Assembly (NCBI RefSeq): GCF_905475345.1
Contig: NC_066599.1
Coordinates: 3,412,001 to 3,476,000, forward strand
DNA from: Vespula vulgaris
Taxonomy: Eukaryota; Arthropoda; Insecta; Hymenoptera; Vespidae
Length of the DNA: 64,000 bases
Reading direction: 5' to 3'
The first letter of the stretch is position 1, and every line of letters starts with the position of its first letter. Of this stretch, positions 51,836-63,461 are shown piece by piece. Made by a program: the position numbers and the translations under genes. The notes below the pieces were generated by a model that saw only the letters and a list, made by a program, of their open reading frames with translations, was not told the DNA's origin and searched no databases.

Positions 51836-53300
51836 GTCGAAGCGTGAACAGCTTAGCAACCTTGAAAGTTTGCAAGTAGGCGTGTCCCGTTCTGTAGCAG
51901 ACCAATGTCAGTAGGTCGAGACAAACACTTGCCATGAGAACCTGGCGAGAATTGCGTAACGATTGCATAATTATATATGCTTCGGTATAGTGCCTACGAT
52001 CGAGCGAACCGCGATCAATAAACCCGTTATATTCCTACATCGAGAACGTATCATGATTCATTGTCGACCTTAGTGCATTGTTGTCAACGCATTTTCTTTC
52101 ATATCTTCGACGAAAGAAGAAAAGAAAAAGCAAAAGAAGAAAAAAAGAATCAAAGAAAAGCAGCCAAGAAAATTCGTCCGAATTAATTCCATCCGATCTA
52201 ATTAATTCAGTGCGATCTAATCGATCTAATCCGACGAATATGAAATGACATTGTCGAATGTCTTGGATATTAAAAAAAAACGAAGTGATCTTAAAAAAAG
52301 AAAGAAAGAAAAAATAGAGGTATTTAAACAGAAAAAAAAGTTACCGTAATTTCATTTCGAGTATTTTAAAATAACATACAAATCGTGGAGTCGATTCGAG
52401 CCGAGTCGAGCCGAGACTCGGGTAGGATAATCTTATCTCCTCTATCGCGAGTCAAGCAAACTCTGGTAAAAAAAAAAAAAAAGAAAAAAGAAAAAAAAAG
52501 AAAAAAAGAAAAAATGTTAAACCCACGCTAACACGACTCTCGCTTGCTCTTTCTTTCTTTCTTTATGTAGAATTAGTTCGAACGAGAGACTCATAATAAT
52601 TACAGGACATCCTGAACGATAGGAGGACACTCCACGAAATAATCTAAATAAGCGAGAGTACATGCATACATACATATGTACTTAGATGTATAAGTATATC
52701 CTTGTACAGTTTCTACCACCCACGCGATGCGAATCTCGTGTTTAATTATTATCACGCGAGAGAAAAAGAGACAGAGAGACAAAGACAGAGATAGAGAGAG
52801 AGAGAGAGAAGGAGGAACTTTCAAATTTATTTATATACTTTGAAAAGTATGTGTGTGTATATATATACATATTCCTTCCTTTCTATATTTTATATAGCGA
52901 ATTAAGATTCCAAGAGGATAGTTCTACCGGCTCGAAAAGTTATTTGTGGTAGGAAGGATAAACGGGAAGCAAAGAAGGAACGTGTGTGTATGTGTACGTA
53001 TGTATACGTGTATGTAAGAAAGAAAAGGAAAGAAAAGGAAGGTGGTAGAAGAAGAAAAAGAAGAAAAAATAAAAAAAAATAAAAAGAGAAGGATAGGTAT
53101 ATATAAGAGCTGCACAGCTCTCGTCCTTGGACTTATATAACGAGGAAGAGACTAAGAGAGGAAGGAGGGAAGAGGGATTGCAAAAAAAGAATAAAAAGTA
53201 TGACGGAAGAAGGGTGGAAGAACGAGGATTAAAGATGAAGGATAACGAGCGACGTGAGGGACGAGAGTTCACGTTTGTTCATGTCTGAACAAAAGAAGTT

Positions 53301-54850
53301 TCGCCGAAATTGTTTAGCTTAACCGGGTATAAGACTGTGCCTGGCTGCCATCTTGAAACGTGTTCAGTCACATCAACAGTTGATTCGTTTGATTTTCCAA
53401 CGAAACAAATGTTCAAATATTAGATACTACGTTAAAGTAATATATATCTTTCCTGTTTTTTTTCTTTTTTCTTTCTTTCTTTCTTTCTTTCTTTTTTCTC
53501 TCTTTGCTCGCTTTGACACCCGACGATTTTTCTATTTCGATCTTCTTTATCGACCGAGACAATTGTACGAATATTATATGATTGGAATAAAAATTTGCAA
53601 TAATAATAAAGAAAAAACAATAGAATGGCATAGAAGATCGTTAGATAATATGAATAGAAAATTACAGAATGAAGTTATAGTGTTGAGAAACGTGTTTCTG
53701 TTTCTTTCTTTCTTTCTTTCTTTTTTTTAGAAATGGAAAAAAGAATTCTGTTTGAGAAAGATAAGAAGGTTTAAAAGATCGAGAACGAAAGAAGAAAGAA
53801 GGCAAAAAAAAACAAATTCTTTTTTGCATTATAAAATTAGAAAAGAGACAGAGAGATTTTTAAATCGCTCGAAAATGTTCCTATATAAAATTTATAAATT
53901 GTTCGATAATAACAATCATATTTGTTATCTTTGGAATCATTTGATTAAAAAACCAAGAAAATTAAAAAAAGAAAAAGAGCAAGAACGAAAAGAAAGAAAC
54001 AGACAGGCACATCACATCACATCACATTGGTTCTCCTTACGACCAGCTGGAATTCAGTCGGCCGCCATGTCAGCGAGTAAAGAGGGTGGAGTATAAAAGG
54101 GGCAAATACGTAAAAGAGAAGAGAGTGGTAGGGTTAATCCTCGGGAACTTGAGGTAGGGCGTGCACGAACGCTCGACAGGTGTCGCCACGTTACAACCTT
54201 ACGGCAGATGAAAACTCGTCGAGGCAATAACAAATTCTCACACGTGTCTTTCATAGGCACAAGAGCACAACGTTAGTAGAGTATATGAGTTCTCCTCGTG
54301 CTAATATAGAAAGAGAAGGACGCTTATTTTACATTAATTTTACATTTTAGAAAATGAAAGTAAAGAAATTTGAAAGAAAAGACGATGTTCCATAAGAGAG
54401 AGAAAGAGACATAAATTAAACGAAGAGATCATAGAAAAAGGATGAAAATTAAAAAAAGATAAATAGATAGAATAAAATAACATCGACGATTTAGAAACAA
54501 AATAGATAGAAATATAAAAAGCTAGGAAGATGGATGATTGATGAAAGAAAAAGGGGAAAGAAGAAAACTAAACAAAGATATATATACATATATATAAATA
54601 ATATATAAAGAGGGATTTAAAGAAACGATCGGTAAAACGTTGCTCGGTGTGTGTCAGTAAGAACGCAGAAAGAGTCGACGAGAGAGGAGAGGTACAGTCG
54701 CTTTCAAAAGTGAAATGCGAACGCATGACATAGATTCAGGTACAGAGAGTAGAATTTTTCTGTATAGAGAAAAAGAGAGAAAATGAGAGAGAGAGAAAGA
54801 GAAAAAGAGAAAGAGATTCTCGTCCTCGCGGAACGCAGTAACGCCGAGAA

Positions 54851-54913
<63 letters not shown>

Positions 54914-55699
54914 AAGAGAAAGAGAAAGATAGGTTCGCGAATGGTTAGAAAGGAAATGTTATTTGATATATATCACGTTCTAAAGTAAAGATAAAGGGTA
55001 TCAAGGTAGAAAATAAATGGATGGAATCGCGCGAATGCGGTCACTGAACTAGTTCCGTTTCGACCCTGACACTGCCATTGCCCCCCCGGGGCCGTCGATT
55101 TGTGTCAGATGCTCTCAATATTGCCGCGATTTTCACGTTTAATCACGTAAACTCACCTCTCTCGCTGGATTCCATATCGTAATTATACGTGTCACTTTCC
55201 TGGATCTATAGGACGCGAGACTATCGTCGTGCGGGCGCACGTGGAAAACTCGACTCGTGGGATTTCGGCTCGGCGTTTACTCAAAATTCACCACGGTATA
55301 AACATGGCCGGTCGGGGCACTCTTGTCACACGCACGCTGTCTATGTGTGTACCCTATGAGAAAGAGAGAGAGAGATGGACAGAGAGAGAGAGAGAGAGAG
55401 ACAGACAGACGGAGAGAGAGAGAGATATATATATATATATATATAGAGAGAAAGAGAGAGAGTTAGAATGAGAGAAATAGAGAGAGAAAGAGAGAGAGAG
55501 AGACAGATAGATAGATAGATAGAGAGATAGAGAGAGAAAGAGAGAGGTCGTTGAACCTTTTCCCGAAAACTCGATGTCGCTCGCGTTTAACCGCTCCTAC
55601 CGCCCGTTCTTTTTTTCGACGCCCGAGAAAAACGGTCAAGTACCGTAGCTCGGTGGGTGCCACCTAAAAATAGATTGCGATTTCGGCGATTGTTTTGAC
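53301..55699. other. Intergenic stretch with promoter-like patches
   Basis: No coding gene is supported. GC-richer patches at 53340-53370 (with GCCATCTTG), 54020-54260 and 55020-55350 stand out. A TATAAAAGG motif lies at about 54093-54101. Purine-rich AG repeats fill 54770-54935 and 55362-55546. These patches may hold 5' non-coding exons or promoters of usp. Confidence 0.5.
54774..55546 (+). repeat. Clusters of (AG)n with GACA/GATA variants
   Basis: AG-rich blocks at about 54774-54815, 54845-54932 and 55362-55546. The last contains (AT)n, ACAG and GATA sub-blocks. Confidence 0.9.
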
Positions 55700-56220
55700 T
55701 AACAATGTGCTTCGCAACCTACTCAAAGATGGCGCCATTTTACGTCTTTAGTAATCCACGAGTTACCACAGTGCTTATTACTTGACGCGCGATTGGACCA
55801 TAACTCTCTGAGCTAGGATTGGTTGATACGTATGTTAGTCGACCAATAGGACGTGACTTTCGTACCGACGATGACGTTCGAATCGGTACGAATACTTTTA
55901 TTATGACGTTCTTACGTTTTCAAACACGAGACGTTGAGAGATATGTATTACTTACATATGTATCTCACGTATCGCTACGTATATGTATGATTTATCAAAA
56001 TTTCGTGCGCCGCCATAACGTCGTATTCCGTATTAAATCTTTATCTTGATAGGTTCGTATTTGTGTCATAATTGAATTTTTATTTTCATTGATAATATAT
56101 GGAACGACGTAATACGTAAGAAACATGTGTTCAACCTCATTTGATAATACGGAAATAAATGAACGCGTTCGATCGAATACGTTTTACGAGTAATCGTAAT
56201 GTTTGTTTGTTGTTTTCAAT
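55700..56220 (+). promoter_or_regulatory. Candidate SWT1 promoter region
   Basis: An ATGGCGCCAT palindrome at 55729-55738 lies in AAGATGGCGCCATTTT, which matches the YY1/Pleiohomeotic core on both strands, a motif common near TATA-less start sites of housekeeping genes. The block precedes the SWT1 ATG by about 480 bases. The start site itself cannot be placed. Confidence 0.4.
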
Positions 56221-59200
56221 ATGAAAAAACATAAACTTCCGAAAAATTGGGTTGTTGTCAGTTCTAAGAGTCATCCAGATAGAGTTTATTATTTCAATAT
56301 TAGAACCAGTGAATCCTCTTGGAAGGAACCTACAATGGATGGAACGAAACAGGTTATAAATGTCAAGATATTTGATCTTTAATATTAGATTTATATATTT
56401 TTGATTACTCCATTATATTGCGACTCCGTTTTATATGAATTATTTTAATGATATCGCCTTTCAACGATGCATATTGTTTTATTTATTTGTATATTTATGT
56501 AGGTTTTTATTAATGATGTACAAAAACAAAAAAAAAGAAAAACAAGTGAGTTCTTCGAAGTGAGTTCTAATGAATCAAGGGCAACTTCCGATATTGAAGA
56601 AGATTATAACAAAGAAGGTGTTGTACGAAGAAAATTAGTAGCCAAACGACATTCTAAATCTGCACAAGAATTTGATACGTTACAAATGGCAGAAATTAAA
56701 AAGAAAATGCAACAAAAGAAGATCAAGAGTCCTTCGAAAAGTAATTCGTCCACGAATTCGTGCAAACAAATTGATTCTTCTATGGAATTGTACAAAAGTG
56801 AAGAGGATTCAAAATTACAGATAATGACGCCACAGATGAAAGTTATTTATGAAAAGATACAGAAAAAAAATATGAACCGGAAGCAGCCGCAATTGTTTCA
56901 AAATGTTAAAGGCACTGAAGTAGTCGAAAGTGTTAAACATAGAGTAAAAGTAGATAAGAGAAGAAAAAATAAACGAGAGGGCGTGGTAAAATCCTCAAGC
57001 TCGAATCAAGGCACATCTACTTGTTCCAGTAGTCATGAAAATAATTCTACGAAAAGTAATATTAGGAATCCTTCGATCCCAGATATCATCAAAACTAAAT
57101 CGGAGAGGTCAATTGTGACAAAAAATATATTGCTAAAGAAAAATAATTTTCAGTACAAATCTAAGGAAAGAGTAATAGGTAGTTACGATTATTTGTTTAT
57201 AAGTGTGTGTGTTTTATCAATACTTTATTATAATGTTGATTTATTGATCCGTTACGCTTCTAGAAAATACAGAATATAGTAATAATGTAAATAAGAAAGG
57301 TGGAAGCATTATTTTAAAAAAAAATTTGGCTAAAGAGCGCATGGAAAAATTAAGAAAAACATTGAATCTACAAATGAAAGATCAAAATAGTAATGATAAG
57401 TTATCACAAAGCAGTGATGGTTCACTGCTCACGATTATAAAAGATAACGGTATGTATTTCTTTGTTCCGTGTATTGGACAAAAATATAATTAATTTGGTA
57501 TAATTATATATGCAAATTTTAGAAATTCCGGATATTTATAAAACTAGTGATATAAGGTATAAAAATTTACGTAACAGGCTTTCACGTAACAAAGTAATCT
57601 CGCATGAAGATCAATTGCTAGCGTCAGTAAAATCTAATATGCAAAATCAATCTTTAAATATGTCAGGAGAAAATCTTGTAACTATGTCTAATGATTCATC
57701 TCTTTATGAAGAAATGGATTGGGAGCCAATGGAAGATGAAAAGATAACGTTCGAGGTTGTTCTATCAGATATACATATATTTTTATTTATTGGTCAAACA
57801 ATAACTATATATAAGAAACATCTTTGTATAGGTACAAGCCGCTAGGATAAAATTATGCGTTGAAAATGCTAGGAATGAAACATTACCAATGGAAGGAAAT
57901 ATTTTACAATTTCCATCATTACCCATTCAAGAAGAAAAGAAAACTTTATACATTGTTGTAGATACAAACGTGTTCTTATCGAATTTAGATGCAATCGTAA
58001 AAGCTATGACTACAAAATTTGCAAAATATGACAAGCCAATTCTTGTAATTCCATGGACCGTTATACGAGTAAGTATAAAAAATGTATATAAATTATTTTT
58101 TAATTTTTTATATTTAGAGAAATGATTCTTTTTCTCTTCTTTTTCCTATAGGAATTGGATTATTTAAAAGACGATAAATTTGGAACAAAGTCAGTACATT
58201 TACGTATGAAAGCCAGAAAAGCTATAAATTTTCTCAATAGTCATTTATCCATTAATGATCCACGTATAGTCGGTCAAACTTTAGAGGACGTAAGAAACAA
58301 CAAAGAAAGATTTGCCATTGAATGTCCGGACGACGAGATTCTACAAACTTGTTTACAAATTCGAAACGCAGGAAGAACTGTAGTAAGTTCGATAGAAAAT
58401 AATTTTGTTAATATCTTGAAGGCTAAATAAAAAATAATTTATATATATGTATATATATCTTTTAATGTAGGCTTTATTATCATATGATAAAAACCTTTGC
58501 AACAAAGCAATGATATACGACATAGTAGCACTTGGAAGAGACGATCCTCTTGAAAAAATAGATTCGATTAACAATAAGAACTTATCTTTTCACGATATTT
58601 ACTGTCAAAAGATGCAAGGTGAAAGCTCACAAAGTTTTTCAGCTTTTCAAGAGGAATTACGTTATTCGAACGAATTATTTGAAGAGGTGGAATCTATAAT
58701 AAAAGAATTTCTTTCAGTCGTACGTATATGTGTATATATATCTTATTTTATATGTATATATGAATTTAAAAGAAAAGAAAAAATAAATATTAAAAAATTT
58801 GTCGTACGAACGAAATCGATTATTTCAGATAGTAAGTAAAGAAATGAAAAATTTATTTGGTGAAAATTGGGAAACATATACTATCGTAAAGCCACCTTGG
58901 ACAGTCTTGTGCGTTTTAAAATGTGCTATAAAACATTGGATAGCTGCTATAAGCGAAGCGTTTGACAAGCAAGCAGAACATCTTCTCAAAGAACTTTTGG
59001 AAATATTTAGAACGATGCCAAGTTAGTACAAGTTAGATAATTATCATAAATACTATGATCGTATAAATTAGACTTATATGGAGAATTAACGATGAATATA
59101 TTTTTAAAAGGTGGACGTAAATTGAAGGACGTTGCACATTTACTAGAGAAGTATAATGACCTGATTCAAATGGTCAATGTTGATAAATATTTTGACCTTA

Positions 59201-60129
59201 TGAAACGAGCATCAAGTTCCATTGAAGTAATACTTATATGTTTTTCGTTTTCGTTTTCTCTCCTCTTTAAAAACGTAAACAATTTTATTTATTTTAGGAT
59301 ATTAAAAAGAGATGTCAAAATTATGAGAACGAGGTACGTGAGAAAAATATACAACAAGAAATTGGAACGGAAAATGATGAAGTTGAACAAAAACGTAGAG
59401 CAGAAAATGCTTTTAATTATTTCAATTATATCTATTCATATGCACGTGATATCGGGTAAAAAATTATTCGTATAAGAAATACTTTCAGAAATTTTAAACA
59501 AAATCGAATATAAATATCGTTCCTTTATAAACTTTTTAGTGGAATGGCTGCAAGTATCGTGAATATGCCATGTACTTTTTGTTACGAAATGCCAAATCCA
59601 GAACCCTCGGTTGAATATGTGAAAAAAATACAACCAGAAATTGCACAAAACGTAAATCATTTGTTACGTATTTTAAGCAAGTGAGTAAGATTTTAAACAG
59701 ATTTATTTGAACGATTATATATAGATATAATTTTTCCGATAAACTTTAAAGCTTTTTGTTTACTTTTTTTCTCTCTTTTCTTTTTTTTTTCATAATTGTT
59801 TTTTTCTAATCTTTTTATTTCCTTTTTTTTTCAAATATTTCTTTTCTTTTTCATAATTGTTTTTTCTATTCTTATCTTCTTTTTTTCTTCTTTTTAGAGC
59901 TTTAGAAGAAATAAAAGATACTTCGATGAATCATGAGACATTGATTGATCTTTATCACATATTAACAAATTTCTTACCTGAAGAAACAACAATGATCACT
60001 ACGGATTTGTCTCCACTCGATGTGTATTGTTGCTTAAAAGAAAAGGAAGACGTTCTGAAAATGGGAATAAGACAGCTTCATGAACTCTGCACACATTTTT
60101 GCAGATTGGCAAGTTACCGATGTATATGA
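56221..60129 (+). CDS. Swt1: Transcriptional protein SWT1 homologue (WW + PIN endoribonuclease)
   Basis: Swt1 is a nuclear endoribonuclease known in yeast for perinuclear mRNP quality control at the nuclear pore. Twelve exons: 56221-56352, 56503-57178, 57264-57449, 57523-57755, 57832-58068, 58152-58382, 58471-58719, 58829-59021, 59111-59226, 59298-59455, 59540-59680 and 59898-60129. They join in frame to 927 residues, near the vertebrate length. A WW domain lies at about residues 6-38 (LPKNW, YYFN, SSWKEP). A Lys/Ser-rich low-complexity region follows to about 400. The PIN domain starts near 447 (LYIVVDTNVFLS). Candidate acidic catalytic residues are Asp453, Glu489, Asp548/549 and Asp571. The C-terminal region ends CRLASYRCI. 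The exon 3 acceptor could instead be 9 bases downstream (57273). PIN motif order, the WW domain and length together make SWT1 the best call. Confidence 0.94.
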
Positions 60130-60661
60130 ATCATTATCGATATATTCATAGTCGTATTGTATTATATATTTAAAATATTTGTCGTATATGGAAATAAGAA
60201 AAAAAAAAAAATTGCTATTATTAAATTCTTTAAGATATAATACAAAACGAACAATAATTCGATTGATGCATATATAGCAGAAAATAATAACTGTGATACT
60301 AAGGTTTGTAAAGAAAAGGAAAGAAAAGAAAAAAAGGGGAAGAAAAAAGTAAAATAAGAAAAAAAAAGTAAGGAAAGAAAGAAAGAAAGAAAGAAAGAGA
60401 TAGAGAAAGAGAGAAAAATATGAATATATCTTTATTTTTATTTATCAATGAGTTCACATAAAAAATAAAAAGAGATGTTAACATTAAGTTTTGTATAGCG
60501 TTATAAACACAAATAAACAAACACAGCCGCGTCGCATTATGGTTAATTATGATATTAATTGATTTTCTTTCTTCTTCTTCTTCTTCTTCTTCTTCCCCTT
60601 CTTCTTCTTTATATCTTTTATTTCTTTTTTCTTTTTTCTTTTTTTTACATTTACACTTAAC
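60130..60661. terminator. Convergent 3' ends of SWT1 and the dioxygenase gene
   Basis: Only 532 bases separate the two stop codons. AATAAA at 60464-60469 (plus) could end SWT1, and its complement TTTATT at 60431-60436 could end the minus-strand gene. The two 3' UTRs would then overlap by a few dozen bases or more. The rest is A-rich, with (GAAA)n near 60370-60400 and (TTC)n near 60570-60610. Confidence 0.45.
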
Positions 60662-62669
60662 TTAATTTCTATACAATCGTGCAAATCCATTTGCAGGTGG
60701 TTGTAACCAATTGTCTTTAGCGTAAGCCACTTGTTTAGTTTCAATAACGTGAAAAGTATAAGCGTGTCTTGATTTTTCGCTTTTGTTGGGATAAGAAAAG
60801 TGTACTACTTGTCCATGAATAAGAATGCAACTACCCTTGCTTACTGGAACAGGACGGAAATTGCTGAGTGGATAACACGGTGCTGCTTTGTCATATATTA
60901 ATAGTTGTTGAGAATTTGGATCCTTATTTCTAACATAACGTCTATGAACTCCACTTTTATGAGAACCTGGAGCAATCCAAAGACAACCGTTTTCCTGTGT
61001 GGCATCTTCTAAAGCTATCCAAAAACCTACCAATTTAACTGGATCTGTGTATAAGTACGTTGCATCCTGATGCATAATTACTGCAATCATTTGTATATGA
61101 TATAATAGTTGTATACATACATATGCATACACACACACACACACACACACAAACACATACACATATATATATATTATGTCAACCCATATATATCAAATAT
61201 AATGTAAATATATATTTTTTTTTTTCATATTATATGTGTGATATATTTGTAATTAATATATTGTAATATATATATAATATATAAATGTGATATATATATA
61301 TATATGTTTGTATTTAATCAAAAAAAGGTCAAAAAAAGATTATTGCTTTACCTTCCGAACCAATGCCAGGATTTTTATAAATGTACATAGATTGGCACAC
61401 GGCCGGTTCTATGTAATCCAGTTGGAACGCAGCCTCTTTGACTCGTTCGTCAAATGTGTACTTTTTAAAGGTCGGATGTAACCAATGCAATGCATGACCT
61501 ACCTACAAATTAAATATATATATGTGCTAATGGGTATATGTATATATGTATATAATAACTTTGAATGAATTAGTTTTATTTCATATCTAAAAATAAAATT
61601 ATTGAAAAAGTGGGTTTCCATGAAAAAAAACTGTTTTACCATCAGTGGATGGCATTCGAAGTATTTGGATGCATAAATGTTGCATGCTAATAGGGGCACT
61701 CGATTGAAAGTAGTTGATGTATTTTACCGAAAGATGGCAGGAAGATAGTAAAAATAATAGATCATTGACACGATTTATCGAAGACTACACTTACAAAAGT
61801 ATACATAAATGTAAATCTTGAGCTTAAAGATCGGATCTTGGCAAAAATGTGGTCAATGGATTTAAATGGGTAAAATTAATTTGTTAATATTCTACTTGAT
61901 ATAATATATAAGTAACATAGATTTCTAGAGATATATATAAGTAACATAAGATTTCTTTTTCTACATCGAAAATATATATCGAGCATCGAAATATTAACTT
62001 ACTTTGTTTAGAGACACTCTAGGATGAACTTTCAAAGTGCCATCGTTCTCAAGTGCTTCACTTTCGAAGAATGGAGATACTTTGTGCGCACTGTCCAGAA
62101 AATATTGATCTTTACTCTGAAATATAATAGAAACAATTTTATAATCCGTGCCAAAGGATTGGCCAAAAGTTTTTGGATGGGCCAAGAAGTTTCTAGGCGA
62201 TCTTAAAAATCCAATTACATTTTTTTCGAAACGTTTTAGGCCTATTAGTAATTGGGCTTTCAGTCTAACAAGCTTTTGGCTTGTTGTTTTGTAATCTGAA
62301 AAAAAAATCTAACAAAAAGAAAAAAAAAAAAAAAAAAAGAACAGAAAGAGATCAGCCCAAATAGTCTCGAATGAGAATAATTGATTTTTAAATTGATCCA
62401 GGAACTTTTGGCTCATGCTTAAAAACTTTGGCCTATATCCTACACGCATATACGTGATAATATAATTAGAAACATAAAAAATAATCTTCTGTTTTATTTT
62501 CTTTCTTTCTCTTTACTTGTTGCGCGTCTATCGTATTAAAAATTTTCCTCTCCGTTTCCGGTGGCAAATTCTTCGTAAATTCTTCACCGCAGAATTTCAA
62601 TTCGTCGATTTCTTCTGGCTTGAAAAAATCGTCGAGTACGATGTAACCATTCTTCTCGAACTGCAACAT
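60662..62669 (-). CDS. Phyhd1: Phytanoyl-CoA dioxygenase domain-containing protein 1 (PHYHD1-like)
   Basis: PHYH-family enzymes are Fe(II)/2-oxoglutarate oxygenases; PHYHD1 has 2-oxoglutarate turnover in vitro but an uncertain natural substrate. Four exons read leftwards, 62669-62517, 62116-62003, 61502-61352 and 61080-60662, join in frame with GT/AG borders to 278 residues. The N terminus reads MLQFEKNGYIVLDDFF, the middle NKVGHALHWLHP. The iron ligands are His143 and Asp145 in MHQD and His233 in HGQVVH, with Arg244 likely to hold 2-oxoglutarate. QENGCLWIAPGSHKSG and the ending NWLQPPANGFARLYRN are typical of PHYHD1 rather than peroxisomal PHYH. There is no obvious PTS2 leader. The start at 62669 is the first ATG in its frame, but a CAG at 62663-62661 could be an acceptor, so an extra 5' exon is possible. 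Confidence 0.92.
61128..61152. repeat. (AC)n microsatellite in the dioxygenase intron 3
   Basis: About twelve AC units, flanked by AT-rich sequence. Confidence 0.9.
62155..62441. mobile_element. MITE copy 3 with doubled termini, in dioxygenase intron 1
   Basis: The outer ends are AGGATTGGCCAAAAGTTTTT and, on the complement of the right side, AGGATATAGGCCAAAGTTTT. An inner pair follows: GGGCCAAGAAGTTTCTAGG on the left, and GAGCCAAAAGTTCCTGG on the right complement. Each side therefore carries the terminal motif twice. The interior resembles copies 1 and 2 (TTTGTAATCTGAAAA). No coding capacity. Confidence 0.75.
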
Positions 62670-63413
62670 ATCAAATTTTGTAATGAAAAAAAGAAAAGGA
62701 AAAAGAAACGAAGAGTCAGTGAAAAAGAAAAAGAGAAAGGAGAAAAGAGGAAATTGAAAAAATCGTTGGATATTTTCAATGTAATTTTCAAATAGAAAGA
62801 TAAAATTCTAACGTATCAGTTGGGAATAGAAAAAACGATAAAATGTGTTGCATCATTTGTCGATGTGTTTTCGATGACGGGTCGTCATCTAATAATAGAC
62901 ATTGTTTGATAAACTCGCTTGGAATAGTCGAGTATAATAGACGCTAACACGATTATTCATGAAGTTCTTCCTTAGAATTTCTATCCTATTTTAATTAGAC
63001 CGTATGATCATCGTTTCAATATCATGATCATTATTATATATTTTTTTTCTCTTTTAGAAATTTTTTTTCCAGCATTTTTTTATCTCAACCTTTTTCATTT
63101 CGATGCTTCGCTTCCTCTAAAATTTGATTGCGTCAAGTTTCAAGGCATTTCCATTTGTTTTTATTTGATCAGACCAGACATACTGCATACGTTTTTAAAA
63201 CGATGAATTTTTTTTCTATGTGTTTGTGTATATGCATTTTTAAGTCGAAGTTGTTATGAATGATTTATCATCATCATTATCATCATTATCGTCATCATCA
63301 TCATTATTATTATTTTAAGTAGATTATATTAAATTTCTAATCTATTTATATTGATTTATGTTATAGTAATTATATATATGATATATATTTATTATTATTA
63401 ATATTAATAACAA

Positions 63414-63461
<48 letters not shown>

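Larger units (their letters stand above)
46901..53300. other. Gene-poor intergenic stretch
   Basis: No coding gene is supported. It has dense AT, TC, ATGT, AG and GGA repeats, a MITE at 49610, and promoter-like GC-richer patches at 46970-47050 (with AAAATGGCGCACC), 47940-48360 and 51840-52080. The 50 kb and 51 kb segments are plain AT-rich filler. Confidence 0.65.

Noticed and set aside
56604..56795. Minus-strand 63-codon frame inside SWT1 exon 2
   Set aside because: It is the antisense shadow of the genuine SWT1 coding exon.
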